From Amycolatopsis solani (GTDB taxonomy: Bacteria; Actinomycetota; Actinomycetes; Mycobacteriales; Pseudonocardiaceae), in NCBI RefSeq assembly GCF_033441515.1, contig NZ_JAWQJT010000001.1:186001-250000 (forward strand): a stretch of 64,000 nt of DNA. Direction: 5' to 3'. The notes under the pieces were generated by a model. It made no database searches. It was not told where the DNA came from and saw only the letters and a list, made by a program, of their open reading frames with translations. Shown here piece by piece: positions 29,035 to 37,654 of the stretch. Position 1 is the stretch's first letter. Each line of letters opens with the position of its first letter. Both the position numbers and the translations under genes were made by a program.

Positions 29035-29526
29035 ATGGCTACGCAGTTCCCGCAGCGGGTGCACTACCACTCCGGCAGTGGCGGCGACACCGGCGTGTTC
29101 GGGTACATCGTGCTCGGGTTGATCATCCTGGGCGTGATCGTGTTCATCATCGCGGTGATCGTCCGGGTGTCGAAGATGCGCCGCGAGGAAGCGATGAAGA
29201 ACGGCGGGCAGTTCCCGCCGAACCCGAACTTCCCGCCACAGCAAGGGTTCGCGCCACCACCGCAGGGATTCACGCCGCCCGCGCCGGGATTCGCGCCTCA
29301 GCAGGCGGGGTTCGCGCCCGCCCAGCCCGGGTTCGCGGCGCCGCAGCAGGGGTTCGCGCCGCCGTCGCAGGGGTTCCCGCAGCAGCCCGGGTACCCGCCT
29401 TCGCCGCAGCAGGGTTTCCCGCAGCAGCCGGGGTACCCGCCCGCCCCGCAGCAGTACGCGCCGCAGGGTCCGTCGTTCCCGCAGCAGCCGCCGCCGGGCC
29501 CGGGTGCGGGGCCGCAGAGCTGGTGA
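29035..29526 (+). CDS. Single-pass membrane protein with Pro/Gln/Gly-rich repeats
   Basis: Protein of 163 residues. About 22 N-terminal residues precede a transmembrane helix (about 23-44, VFGYIVLGLIILGVIVFIIA), then a short basic segment (RVSKMRREEAMK) and roughly 105 residues of low-complexity repeats based on GFAPPQQ and GFPQQPGYPP. Start ATG 29035 has AGGGAGG upstream. Its stop overlaps the GntR start (GTGA). The repeat tail is probably disordered and could serve in protein interactions at the membrane. Function unknown. Confidence 0.8.
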   Translation: MATQFPQRVHYHSGSGGDTGVFGYIVLGLIILGVIVFIIAVIVRVSKMRREEAMKNGGQFPPNPNFPPQQGFAPPPQGFTPPAPGFAPQQAGFAPAQPGFAAPQQGFAPPSQGFPQQPGYPPSPQQGFPQQPGYPPAPQQYAPQGPSFPQQPPPGPGAGPQSW

Positions 29527-29894
29527 TCGTCCCCTTCGACAGCAGCTCGCCGGTGCCGCCGTTCGAGCAGGTCCGGTCCGGGCTCGCGACGCGGATCACC
29601 GACCGGAGCCTGGCCGTCGGCACGAAACTGCCGACGGTCCGGCAGCTCGCGGCCGACCTGGGCATCGCCCCGAACACCGTCGCGCGCGCCTACCGCGAAC
29701 TGGAGGAAGCGGGCCTGATCGAGACCCGCGGCCGCGCGGGCAGCTTCGTCGCGGCGTCCGGCGACCAGAGCCGCCGCCGCGCCCAGCAGGCCGCGGCCGA
29801 ATACGCTGCGCTGACCCGCAAACTGGGCGTGGACGACGCGGAGGCGCTGTCGATCGTCCAGGCCGCACTCGACGAAGGGACAGGCCGAGCGTGA
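29523..29894 (+). CDS. GntR family (YtrA-type) transcriptional regulator
   Basis: Short GntR regulator of 123 residues. The winged helix-turn-helix covers about residues 10-75 (LPTVRQLAADLGIAPNTVARAYRELEEAGLIETRGRAG), with only about 45 helical residues after it, the size of the YtrA subfamily, which often controls membrane proteins or ABC transporters encoded alongside. It overlaps both neighbours by GTGA, so all three genes form one translational unit. Probable autoregulator of the unit. Confidence 0.92.
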   Translation: MIVPFDSSSPVPPFEQVRSGLATRITDRSLAVGTKLPTVRQLAADLGIAPNTVARAYRELEEAGLIETRGRAGSFVAASGDQSRRRAQQAAAEYAALTRKLGVDDAEALSIVQAALDEGTGRA

Positions 29895-30151
29895 GCGTCC
29901 TGATGCTGCTGATCCTGCTGGTGCTCCTCGGGGGTATCGGCGCGGTGGTGGCGGTGATCGTCCACTCCGCCAAGCCGAAGCAACCGCCGTACCCGCCGCA
30001 GTACCCGGGCTACCCGCAGCCGGGATACCCACCGCAGCAAGGCTTCCCGCCTCCGCCGGGCTCCCCCGGTTACCCACCTCAGCAGCCGTACCCCGGCCAG
30101 CAGCCCCCGTACCCGCCCCCGCCGGGCAGCTATCCCCCGCCACCGCAGTAG
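29891..30151 (+). CDS. Small proline-rich single-pass membrane protein
   Basis: Protein of 86 residues: an N-terminal transmembrane helix (about 2-26, LMLLILLVLLGGIGAVVAVI) followed by KPKQ and a tail made almost entirely of Pro, Tyr, Gly and Gln (PPYPPQYPGYPQPGYPPQQ). It starts at GTG 29891, overlapping the GntR stop. Architecture echoes the protein at 29035, suggesting a common role on either side of the regulator. No family recognised. Confidence 0.75.
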   Translation: MSVLMLLILLVLLGGIGAVVAVIVHSAKPKQPPYPPQYPGYPQPGYPPQQGFPPPPGSPGYPPQQPYPGQQPPYPPPPGSYPPPPQ

Positions 30152-30189
30152 TCCGGTACCCCAGGCCGGTCCCGCGCGGCAACGTCCGC

Positions 30190-31086
30190 TCACATCGCGC
30201 GGTAGTCGCGCAGCTCGATGCGCGGGCCGAAGCGCGGGCGCGTGTGCCCGGCCGCCTCCAGGTAGCGGACCGCGCGCTGCCGTTGCGGGGCGTACGGCGC
30301 CAGCAGCTCGGCCATCGCCGCGTCGTCCGCCTTCGTGCCGGCCAGCGCGTGGCCGACCATCGACGGGATGTTGTAGTCGCCGAAGCTCACCGCGTCCGGG
30401 TCGCCCCACGCACGCTGGGCGACCTCCGCCGCCGTCCAGACGCCGATGCCCGGCACCTGGCGCAGCCAGTGCCTGCCCTCGAGCCCGCGCAGCTCCACCG
30501 CCCGCTCCAGGTGCGGCGCCACCCGCGCCGCGTTCAGCAACGCCGTCCGGCGCTTGATGTCGACGCCCGCGCGGTGCCAGTGCCAGTCCGGCAGCGAGCG
30601 CAGCGTCACCGGCGTCGGCGGCACGCGCAGGCGTTCCGGCCCCGGCCCCGGCGCCGTCCCGCCGAAGCGGCGGCACAGCTCGGCCCACGACCGGATCGCC
30701 TCCTTGCCGGCGACCTTCTGCTCCAGCACGGCGAGCACCAGCCAGTCCCACACGACGCCGGTGGCGCCGAGCCGCAGGCCGGGGTTCGCCCGCCGGGCGC
30801 GCGCGACGACGTCGTGGTGCGCGACGAAGCCGGTGTCGTCGTCGTCCGCGCCCAGCAGCGCCGGGACGCCGCTGAGCAGGCGATCTTTCCCGTCGCCCCA
30901 GGCCGCGGCCTCGACGCGCCCGTCCGTGAGCCGGCGCAGCGCGAGCGTGCCGGGGCCGTCGGGGGTGTTCATCGCCAGCCAGGTGATCCCGCGCTCGTCG
31001 GTGAGGATGTTCAGCGACCCGCGCCCGCGCTTCAGCGGACTCAGGACCCTCCCCAAGTCGACTTCGAACGCGGGACGCCAGAACAT
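30190..31086 (-). CDS. DNA-3-methyladenine glycosylase II-like (AlkA/HhH-GPD)
   Basis: Base-excision repair glycosylase of 298 residues. The C-terminal HhH-GPD domain shows the helix-hairpin-helix LRQVPGIGVWTAAEVA and the catalytic aspartate region FGDYNIP. The N-terminal part (about 1-90) fits the AlkA-type beta domain, though weakly. It would excise alkylated purines. It lies 3 bp downstream of the sugar nucleotidyltransferase on the same strand and so is probably cotranscribed with it, an odd partnership for repair. Confidence 0.88.
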   Translation of the reverse strand: MFWRPAFEVDLGRVLSPLKRGRGSLNILTDERGITWLAMNTPDGPGTLALRRLTDGRVEAAAWGDGKDRLLSGVPALLGADDDDTGFVAHHDVVARARRANPGLRLGATGVVWDWLVLAVLEQKVAGKEAIRSWAELCRRFGGTAPGPGPERLRVPPTPVTLRSLPDWHWHRAGVDIKRRTALLNAARVAPHLERAVELRGLEGRHWLRQVPGIGVWTAAEVAQRAWGDPDAVSFGDYNIPSMVGHALAGTKADDAAMAELLAPYAPQRQRAVRYLEAAGHTRPRFGPRIELRDYRAM

Positions 31087-31089
31087 CGG

Positions 31090-32169
31090 CTACGCGTCGC
31101 TCGAGAAGCGGATGGCGCCGTCGGGCAGCACCGTGTCGGGCCAGACGCGGGCGCCTTCCAGCAGCTCGCAGCCCGCGCCGACGGATGCGCCGTCGCCCAG
31201 GACCACGCCCCGCAGCACCGCACCGGCTCCGACGCGCGCGCCGTGGCCCAGCACCGAGTGCTCGACGATGGCGCCCTCGGACACCGCGGCGCCGTCGAAC
31301 AGGACCGAGCCGTCGATCTTCGCGCCCGAGCCGACGACCGCGCCGCCGCCGATGGTCGAACCACCGGAGAGCTGGGCGTCCTCGGCCACCGAAGCGCCGT
31401 CGAGGACCAGGAACTCACCGGGGTGGCCGGGCAGCGCCGACGTCGGCGCGACGCCCCGCACCAGGTCCGCCGAGCCGCGGACGAACGCTTCCGGTGTGCC
31501 GACGTCCAGCCAGTAGGACGCGTCGACGAAGCCGTGGATGTGCGCGCCCTGCTCCAGCAGCTGCGGGAACGTCTCGCGCTCGACCGACACGCGGCGGCCG
31601 GTCGGGATGCCCTCGATCACCGGGCGGCGGAAGACGTAGCAGCCGGCGTTGATCTGGTCGGTCGGCGGGTTCGGCGTCTTCTCGAGGAACGCCTGCACCC
31701 GGCCGTTTTCGTCGGTGGGCACCGAGCCGAACCGGCTCGGGTCCGGCACGCGCTGCAGGTGCAGCGTGACGTCCGCTTCGGACTCGCGGTGGACGCGCAG
31801 CTGCTCGCCGAGGTCCGACCCAGAGATGATGTCGCCGTTGAAGACGATCACGTGGTCGGCGCGCAGCTTGTCGTAGACGTTGCGGATGGCGCCCGCGGTG
31901 TCCAGCGGCTCCTCCTCGACGACGTACTCCAGGTCCAGACCGATCGACTTGCCGTCGCCGAAGTACTCCTCGAACACCTCCGCCCGGTAGCTCGTCCCCA
32001 GCACGACGTGCCGGATCCCGGCCTCGCGGATGCGCGAGAACAGGTGGCTCAGGTAGGGCGTCCCGGCTGTCGGGAGCATCGGCTTCGGCGCCGAAAGGGT
32101 GAGCGGGCGCAGCCGGGTGCCCTTGCCCCCGACCAGCACGACGGCGTCGACCTCGACCTCGGACGTCAC
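31090..32169 (-). CDS. Mannose-1-phosphate guanylyltransferase-like sugar nucleotidyltransferase
   Basis: NDP-sugar pyrophosphorylase of 359 residues. The N-terminal nucleotidyltransferase domain has the signature VVLVGGKGTRLRPLTLSAPKPM and the metal motif FNGDII; the C-terminal part is a left-handed beta-helix (repeats such as IGGGAVVGSGAKIDGSVLFDG). The position beside the WbbL-like gene corresponds to mycobacterial manB (Rv3264c), so GDP-mannose synthesis is likely; glucose-1-phosphate as substrate cannot be ruled out. GTG 32167-32169 follows AGGAGG by seven bases. Confidence 0.85.
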   Translation of the reverse strand: MTSEVEVDAVVLVGGKGTRLRPLTLSAPKPMLPTAGTPYLSHLFSRIREAGIRHVVLGTSYRAEVFEEYFGDGKSIGLDLEYVVEEEPLDTAGAIRNVYDKLRADHVIVFNGDIISGSDLGEQLRVHRESEADVTLHLQRVPDPSRFGSVPTDENGRVQAFLEKTPNPPTDQINAGCYVFRRPVIEGIPTGRRVSVERETFPQLLEQGAHIHGFVDASYWLDVGTPEAFVRGSADLVRGVAPTSALPGHPGEFLVLDGASVAEDAQLSGGSTIGGGAVVGSGAKIDGSVLFDGAAVSEGAIVEHSVLGHGARVGAGAVLRGVVLGDGASVGAGCELLEGARVWPDTVLPDGAIRFSSDA

Positions 32170-32244
32170 GGAAATCTCCTCCTGTATCACGCACCGCTGA
32201 GCGACAAGCCGCGGGAAACCCTGACGGAGGTCGCCCGGAGGGCC

Positions 32245-32250
32245 TACCCT
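32245..32250 (+). promoter_or_regulatory. -10 element of the 150-residue hypothetical gene
   Basis: TACCCT with CTGACG 18 bases upstream. The inferred leader of about 55 bases contains a GGGCCC/GGGCCC hairpin (32266-32286) before the ribosome binding region. Confidence 0.4.
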
Positions 32251-32311
32251 AGACAGGAAACAGGCGGGCCCCTCCCCAGAGGGCCCCCGGGTCAGTCGGG
32301 AGGCCGAGGGG

Positions 32312-32764
32312 ATGGACCCCCGCGATCGGGCGGACGCCCTGCTCGCACGAGCCCAAGCGCGCGGTGTGTTCGTGGTGACACCCGACAGCGCCACGTCGCC
32401 GATGGACTCGTCGAACACCCAGCAGATCCCGCGCGCGGCGATCGACGGCCTCGACCGGAGCCGGGACCCCGACACGACGACGCAGCTGCCGGCGTCGCTG
32501 ATCGAGGAGAACGACCACCCGCTGGCCGGCTCGTCCCCGACGCGCCGGCTGGAGGTCCCGGGCGGCCGCCGCCCGCAGCAGACGACACCGCTGAGCACGC
32601 CGACGCCGACGACACCGATGCCCACGCCGCTGGCCCGGCGTCCCCAGGCCGAGCCGATCACGAGCCCGCTGAAGGAGCCCGACCCGGAGGACACCGGCCT
32701 GGTGCCGACGGTGACGCAGACCAACGGCAGGTCCGACCTCTCGCGCCGGCTCGACGGGATCTAG
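32312..32764 (+). CDS. Actinobacterial hypothetical protein, Thr/Pro-rich
   Basis: Protein of 150 residues. The N-terminus [24 protein letters not shown] is helical and then turns to a long low-complexity middle rich in Thr and Pro (PLSTPTPTTPMPTPLARRP). The end DLSRRLDGI is polar. No signal peptide or membrane segment. I recognise it only as a type found beside sugar nucleotidyltransferase genes in this order. It ends 4 bp inside the convergent glycosyltransferase gene. Confidence 0.75.
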   Translation: MDPRDRADALLARAQARGVFVVTPDSATSPMDSSNTQQIPRAAIDGLDRSRDPDTTTQLPASLIEENDHPLAGSSPTRRLEVPGGRRPQQTTPLSTPTPTTPMPTPLARRPQAEPITSPLKEPDPEDTGLVPTVTQTNGRSDLSRRLDGI

Positions 32765-33618
32765 CGGGTTTCGAGCTTCAGCCGCAGCGCGAGCCCGAGC
32801 TTCGTCGCGGCCAGCACGGGCTTCCAGAGCAGGCCCGGGTGCCGGTCGGCGAGGTACTGGTAGGCACTCGCGTGGTGGGCGGCGAGCATCTTCTTGGACG
32901 CCTGCGACGTCGAGTGCCCGCCGAGGTGCATGACGCCGGCCGAGGGCACGTAGACGTTGAGCCAGCCGGCCTTGCCGAGCCGGTCCCCGAGGTCGACGTC
33001 CTCGAAGTACATGAAGTACCGCGAATCGAACCCCCCGACCGACTCGAACGCCTCCCGCCGCAGCAGCAGGCAGGAGCCGGACAGCCACTCGGCGACGCGC
33101 TCGACGGGCGTCCCGGTCTCCTGCCGGTACTGCTTGGTCCAGGGGTTCCCGGGCCAGATCTTCCCGAGCGCGGCGTGCCCGATCCCGCGCCCGAAGGAGG
33201 GCAGCAGCCGGGCGGAGGGGTAGGTGGTCCCGTCGAGCTCGTGGATCAGCGGCCCGAACGACCCCCCACGCGGCCACCGCTTCGCGGCTTCGAGCAGCGT
33301 GTCGAGGGACCCGGGCTCCCATTCGAGGTCCGGGTTGGAGATGACGATCCACCCGTACCGGTCATCCAGTTCGGCGACCCCGCGGTTGCACCCGGTCCCG
33401 TACCCGACGTTTTCCCCGATGCTGAGCAGGTGCACGTTCCCACGCTTCGCGGCCTTCTCGGGCGCACCATCGGTGGAGACGGTGTCGGCGACGACAACCT
33501 GCACGTCGCGATCGGTGGCCTTCTCGAGGGTGTCGAGGAACCGCTCGAGGGTGTCGCCGGAGAAGTACGTCACGGTGACGACGCCGATTTGGTCGCCGTA
33601 GCGGGTCTGCTCAGTCAC
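32761..33618 (-). CDS. wbbL: WbbL-like rhamnosyltransferase (GT2)
   Basis: Family 2 glycosyltransferase of 285 residues, probably dTDP-Rha:GlcNAc-PP-polyprenol alpha-1,3-L-rhamnosyltransferase, which lays down the rhamnose of the arabinogalactan linker on the membrane carrier. It shows IGVVTVTYFSGDTLERFL, the NVGYGTGCNRG donor loop, the SNPDLEW metal site and the ED(V)DLGDR catalytic base region. GTG 33616-33618 has GACAAT six bases upstream, suggesting a leaderless transcript. Position between the nucleotidyltransferase and rmlD matches Rv3265c. Confidence 0.85.
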   Translation of the reverse strand: MTEQTRYGDQIGVVTVTYFSGDTLERFLDTLEKATDRDVQVVVADTVSTDGAPEKAAKRGNVHLLSIGENVGYGTGCNRGVAELDDRYGWIVISNPDLEWEPGSLDTLLEAAKRWPRGGSFGPLIHELDGTTYPSARLLPSFGRGIGHAALGKIWPGNPWTKQYRQETGTPVERVAEWLSGSCLLLRREAFESVGGFDSRYFMYFEDVDLGDRLGKAGWLNVYVPSAGVMHLGGHSTSQASKKMLAAHHASAYQYLADRHPGLLWKPVLAATKLGLALRLKLETR

Positions 33619-33752
33619 CGGGCCATTGTCCCCTCGTCACGCAGCGCTCTCCCGGCACCCCGGGTGAGGAGCACGCTCGGAGAAGTGTTCACTCGTCACT
33701 TCACGTAGTCACCCGATCCAGCACGGACAACACCGCACGTCATGATGGCGGG

Positions 33753-34286
33753 ATGACGGTGCACGCCTTCGTCGACGAGTCGGCACGGACCGGCAGCTAT
33801 CTACTCTGCGCGACAATCGTCGAACCGGCGCACCTGACCCCCACTCGCCGTGCGTTGATGTCGCTCCTCATGCGCGGTGCGCGCGAGCTGCACTTCAAGA
33901 AGGAGAAGGAACCTCGCCGCAGGATGCTCATCGACCGGATGGCCGCGATGCCGGTCACCGCGCGGCTCTACTTCGCCACCTGCGCGCCGAAAGCCGAAGA
34001 AGCGGCCCGGCAACGCTGCCTGGCGCACCTGACCCAGGACCTGCTCGGGGCGCAAGCGCACCGGCTGGTCCTCGACAGCCGCGACCACCGCGACGGACAC
34101 GACCGCCGAACGCTGCAGCACGCACTCGGCTTCCGGCCGTCGAAGACCGAACTCACCTACGAGCACGTCGACTCCACCGCGGAGCCGCTCCTGTGGATAT
34201 CCGATGCCGTGGCTTGGTGCGTCGGGGCGGGTGGCGACTGGCGGCGCCGCGCGAGTCCGCTGGTCATCGAGCGCTTCGAGGTATGA
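33753..34286 (+). CDS. DUF3800-like hypothetical protein
   Basis: Protein of 177 residues whose N-terminus VHAFVDESARTGSYLLCATIV resembles the start of DUF3800 proteins (FVDESG-type strand), which are thought to have an RNase H-like fold. HFKKEKEPRRRMLIDRM, the acidic residues near LVLDSRD and the C-terminal PLLWISDAVAWCVGAGGDWRRR fit that comparison. It is shorter than many members. It sits alone between glycosyltransferase genes, so it is probably a later arrival. Nuclease activity is conjecture. Confidence 0.7.
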   Translation: MTVHAFVDESARTGSYLLCATIVEPAHLTPTRRALMSLLMRGARELHFKKEKEPRRRMLIDRMAAMPVTARLYFATCAPKAEEAARQRCLAHLTQDLLGAQAHRLVLDSRDHRDGHDRRTLQHALGFRPSKTELTYEHVDSTAEPLLWISDAVAWCVGAGGDWRRRASPLVIERFEV

Positions 34287-34295
34287 GAACAGCGA

Positions 34296-34335
34296 AAAGC
34301 CCGCGAGACGACCGTCCGGACGCGTCACGGGCTTT
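34296..34335 (+). terminator. Hairpin after the DUF3800-like gene
   Basis: Outer arms AAAGCCCG and CGGGCTTT enclose inner GACG/CGTC pairing, beginning ten bases after the stop codon. Confidence 0.65.
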
Positions 34336-34399
34336 CATACTCGGCCCCACGGGGACCTCGCACACCCAGCGTACCACCGTCGATCACAGCCCGGAACGC

Positions 34400-35548
34400 T
34401 CAGCGGCTCCGCAGGTGCCGTGACCAGGCCTTCCCGTAAGCCTCCCGATGACGCTCCGCCGTCGTGGCCCAGGAAAACTCCTTCGCCCGCTGCTGCGCCG
34501 CCGTAGCCAGCTCCGCCCGTCGCCCCGGATCGGCCAGCAGCTCACTGATCGCCGCGGCCACGTCCCCGGCGCCCACGCCGCAGTACGCCACCGCGTCCCC
34601 ACCCACCTCCGGGAGCGACAGCCGACGGGTGGTCAGCACGCACGCGCCGCACGCCATCGCCTCCAGGACCGGGAGCCCGAAGCCCTCGCCCAGCGATGGG
34701 TACGCCACCAGCGAAGCCCCTCCCAGGAACCCCGCCAGCGTGCCGAACGGCAGGTACCCCGCCCGGATCACGCGCAGCCGGTGCGGGACCGCGTCCAAAG
34801 CCCGCTCGACCTGCGTGTCCCACCCCGGCTGCCCGGCCAGCACCAACGCCGGCGCGTCCGGGCGCCCCGCCACCGCGCGGGCGAACCCGCGGATCAGGGC
34901 CGGCACGTTCTTGCGCGGCTCCAGCGCCCCCAAAAACGCCACGTAAGGCGTCCGCCCGAGGCCCACCGCGGCCCGCGCCGCGGCGATCTCCGCAGGGGAC
35001 GGCGGGTGGAAGCGCTCGGTGTCGACGCCGTGGTGAATGACTTCCAAGGACGCGTGCCGGACCGGGCCGACGCGGGCCAGCTCCGCCGCCGTCGCCGCCG
35101 AGGGGACCACGCACAGCGTCGCGCGGCGCAACGCCGTCGCCGTCCACGCGCGGAAGAAGCGGGCCTTCACCGACGAGTGCAGCACCGCGTCCGTGAAGAA
35201 CGTCGCGTCGTGCAGCGTGACCACCGAAGCCGCCGACGTCGCGAGCGGCATCGTGTAGTGCGGTGAGTGGACGACGTCCGCGCCGAGGCGGCGGGTCAGC
35301 CGGGGCAGGGTCGCCTGTTCCCAGGTCAGCCGCGCCGTGCGGGTGGTCGTCGACGGCGAGGCGGGCACGACGCGCGAGCGCGGCGCCAGCCGATCGTAAA
35401 GCTGCAGGTCGCGGGGCTGGCAGACGACGGTGAGCCGCGCGCCGTCCGCGTCGAGGGCGGCGACCAGCGAATCCACGTACCGGCCCACCCCGCCGCGGTC
35501 CGCGGGCACCGCCGTCGCGTCGATCAGCACCCGGGGGTCATCGCTCAC
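34400..35548 (-). CDS. Glycosyltransferase family 4 protein, A
   Basis: GT-B fold retaining glycosyltransferase of 382 residues. The N-terminal domain has the acceptor loop DRGGVGRYVDSLVAAL and ADVVHSPHYTMPL; the C-terminal donor domain has FLGALEPRKNVPALI and the E-x7-E signature SLGEGFGLPVLEAMACG. GTG 35546-35548 is chosen since TACCCT lies six bases upstream on this strand (leaderless); the frame runs further upstream without support. One of a cluster of five sugar transferases. Donor likely a GDP- or UDP-sugar; unknown. Confidence 0.9.
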   Translation of the reverse strand: MSDDPRVLIDATAVPADRGGVGRYVDSLVAALDADGARLTVVCQPRDLQLYDRLAPRSRVVPASPSTTTRTARLTWEQATLPRLTRRLGADVVHSPHYTMPLATSAASVVTLHDATFFTDAVLHSSVKARFFRAWTATALRRATLCVVPSAATAAELARVGPVRHASLEVIHHGVDTERFHPPSPAEIAAARAAVGLGRTPYVAFLGALEPRKNVPALIRGFARAVAGRPDAPALVLAGQPGWDTQVERALDAVPHRLRVIRAGYLPFGTLAGFLGGASLVAYPSLGEGFGLPVLEAMACGACVLTTRRLSLPEVGGDAVAYCGVGAGDVAAAISELLADPGRRAELATAAQQRAKEFSWATTAERHREAYGKAWSRHLRSR

Positions 35549-35602
35549 CCCTGCAGGGTACGGCGGCAGCCCTTCCCGCTGGTGGGGAACTGGCAAACCG
35601 GG

Positions 35603-36679
35603 CTAATCGCGGGGCCGCCGGTGGATCGCCCAGACGGCTTCCGCGGCGCGGCGCCAGGTGAACGCCTTCGCCCGGTCCCGCCCCGACCGCACCAGTTCCG
35701 CCGCCCGGGACGGCGAACCGAGCACCTCCCGGAGCGCGGCCGCCAGCGCCCTGGCGTCGCCGCGCGGCACCGTCACGCCCGCGCCGCCGGCCACCTCGAC
35801 CAGCGCCGGGACGTCGGTGTGCACCACCGGGACCCCGGCCGCCATCGCCTCCAGCAGGCCCAGCCCGAACCCTTCGGCGAGGCTCGGCACGGCCAGCGCG
35901 CTCGCGTGCCGGAGCGCGGTCGCCAGCTCGGCGTCCGACACCTTCCCGAGCACCCGCAGCCGCTCGGCGGGAAGGCCACGCTCGACCGCCAAGGCGACCG
36001 GGTCGACGCCGCCCCAGCCCGGCTGGCCGGCGAGCACGAGCATCACGCCGTCCAGCGCGGCGACCGCGTCGATCAGCACGTCGATGCCCTTGCGCGGCTC
36101 GATCGTGCCGACCGCCAGCACGTACCGGGCGGGCAGCTCGAGGTCCGCGTCGCCGGCGGGCACCCGCACGCCGTGCGGGACCACGCGCACCGGGACGTCG
36201 AGGTCGATCAGCACCGCCAGCTCGTCGGCGACCGCCCGGGTCGGCACGACCAGCCCCGACGCCCGCCGCGCGGCCCGCGCGATCATCGACCGGTGCCAGC
36301 TGACGCCGCGCGCGGTCAGCGTCTCGGGGTGGGTCCACGGCACGGTGTCGTGCACGGTCACGCTCAGCGTCTTCCCGGCCGGCGCGCGCGGCGGCGCGAA
36401 CGGCGTCGGCGCGTGCACCGCATCCCCGCCCGGCCACCAGCGCAGGCCCAGCTGCCACGCGGCGACCAGCGCGCGCGGCGGGATCTTCAGCACCCGCGGG
36501 CCGTCGACGCCGTCGAGCTCGGCCACGGTCACGTCGGCGTGCCGCGCGACCACGCTGGACACCGTCCAGCCCGGCGGCGCGGTCTTCGCGAGCGCGGGGA
36601 GCAGCTCGGCCGTGTAGCGCCCGGTGCCACCGGGCACGGGCGCGAGGAGCTGCTCGGCGAGCACGACCAGTTCGGGCAC
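35603..36679 (-). CDS. Glycosyltransferase family 4 protein, B
   Basis: GT-B glycosyltransferase of 358 residues, similar in plan to its neighbour at 34400: PVPGGTGRYTAELLPAL near the N-terminus, VGTIEPRKGIDVLIDA and SLAEGFGLGLLEAMAAG in the donor domain. The GTG at 36677-36679 is the start that fits the conserved first strand (PELVVLAEQLLAPV). It faces a GT2 gene across 18 bp. The two GT4 genes on this strand are separated by 54 bp and could be cotranscribed. Confidence 0.9.
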   Translation of the reverse strand: MPELVVLAEQLLAPVPGGTGRYTAELLPALAKTAPPGWTVSSVVARHADVTVAELDGVDGPRVLKIPPRALVAAWQLGLRWWPGGDAVHAPTPFAPPRAPAGKTLSVTVHDTVPWTHPETLTARGVSWHRSMIARAARRASGLVVPTRAVADELAVLIDLDVPVRVVPHGVRVPAGDADLELPARYVLAVGTIEPRKGIDVLIDAVAALDGVMLVLAGQPGWGGVDPVALAVERGLPAERLRVLGKVSDAELATALRHASALAVPSLAEGFGLGLLEAMAAGVPVVHTDVPALVEVAGGAGVTVPRGDARALAAALREVLGSPSRAAELVRSGRDRAKAFTWRRAAEAVWAIHRRPRD

Positions 36680-36684
36680 GCGGC

Positions 36685-36690
36685 TATTGT
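36685..36690 (+). promoter_or_regulatory. -10 element of the GT2 gene at 36698
   Basis: TATTGT lies seven bases before GTG 36698 with no ribosome binding site. It occupies most of the 18-bp space between two divergent start codons. Confidence 0.5.
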
Positions 36691-36697
36691 GCGGGAC

Positions 36698-37624
36698 GTG
36701 ACCGCGAATCCCGCCACCACGGTGGTCGTCGTGACCTGGCGGGGTGCCGGGCACGTCACCGCCTGCCTCGACGCGCTCGCCGCGCAGACGCGTCCACATC
36801 GGACGCTCGTGGTGGACAACGCCTCCGACGACGGCACCGCCGCCCTGCTCGAAGGCCATCCTTCGCGTCCGCAAGTACTCCGCCTTCCCCGCAACACCGG
36901 GTACGCGGGCGCCCTCGCCGTCGCGCTCGAGAAGGTCGGTACGCCGCTCATCGCGTGGCTGAACGACGACGCCGAACCGGCCCCGGACTGGCTCGCGACG
37001 CTGGAGGACACCCTCGGGAAAGCACCGCTGGCGGCCGCGGCGACGTCGCTGCTCGTGCGGCCCGACGGCACCACCCAGTCCGCCGGGGTCCGGCTGACCG
37101 CCGACGGCCACGGCGCCGACCTCACCGAGCCGGCCGGCGAGGTGTTCGCCTTCTGCGGCGGCGCGGCCCTGCTGCGCACGGACGTGCTGAAGAGCGTGCA
37201 CGGCGTCCCGGCGGCCTTCTTCTGCTACTACGAGGACACCGACACCGCGTGGCGGCTGCGGCTGGCCGGCTGGGACGTCGTCGCGGTGCCCGGCGCCCGC
37301 GTCCGGCACGCGCACGGCGTCAGCAGCAAGCCCGGTTCGCCGCTGTTCCACCGCTGGAACGAGCGCAACCGGCTGCTCATGCTGCTGCGGTGCGCGCCCC
37401 GCGGGGTCGCGGTGAACCAGCTGGTCAGGTTCGCCGTGTTGACAGCGGTGCTGCCGCTGCGGCCGGGACGGCCGGCCGCGGCGAACTTCCGGTTCGGGCT
37501 GCGCTGCCGGGTCCTCGCCGAGGTCGCCGCGCGGCTGCCGGCGACGGTGCTCGCCCGCCGCCGGATCGGCCGCCGCGCGACGCTCGGCCGAGGCGCGGTC
37601 TGGGAGGCTTGGGCGGGCCTTTAA
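36698..37624 (+). CDS. Glycosyltransferase family 2 protein
   Basis: GT-A fold transferase of 308 residues: VVVVTWRGAGHVTACLDAL, VVDNASDDGT, the donor loop LPRNTGYAGAL, the metal motif LNDDAEP and CYYEDTDTAWRLRLAGW holding the catalytic base. The C-terminal 80 residues are basic and could lie on the membrane. This sequence pattern is typical of rhamnosyl- and galactofuranosyl-type transferases. It leads a rightward run of three transferase genes (36698-41234). Confidence 0.9.
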   Translation: MTANPATTVVVVTWRGAGHVTACLDALAAQTRPHRTLVVDNASDDGTAALLEGHPSRPQVLRLPRNTGYAGALAVALEKVGTPLIAWLNDDAEPAPDWLATLEDTLGKAPLAAAATSLLVRPDGTTQSAGVRLTADGHGADLTEPAGEVFAFCGGAALLRTDVLKSVHGVPAAFFCYYEDTDTAWRLRLAGWDVVAVPGARVRHAHGVSSKPGSPLFHRWNERNRLLMLLRCAPRGVAVNQLVRFAVLTAVLPLRPGRPAAANFRFGLRCRVLAEVAARLPATVLARRRIGRRATLGRGAVWEAWAGL

Positions 37625-37654
37625 GCTGGCGCCCATCCGACGAAGGAGCAGGCT

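Noticed and set aside
30244..33708. A plus-strand open frame of 1154 codons
   Set aside because: It is antisense to the AlkA-like, nucleotidyltransferase and WbbL genes and shows the Arg/Ala-rich composition of an antisense frame in GC-rich DNA.
34290..34380. A possible tRNA or small RNA in the short gap after the DUF3800-like gene
   Set aside because: No T-loop or acceptor stem can be formed; the structure is a simple terminator hairpin.
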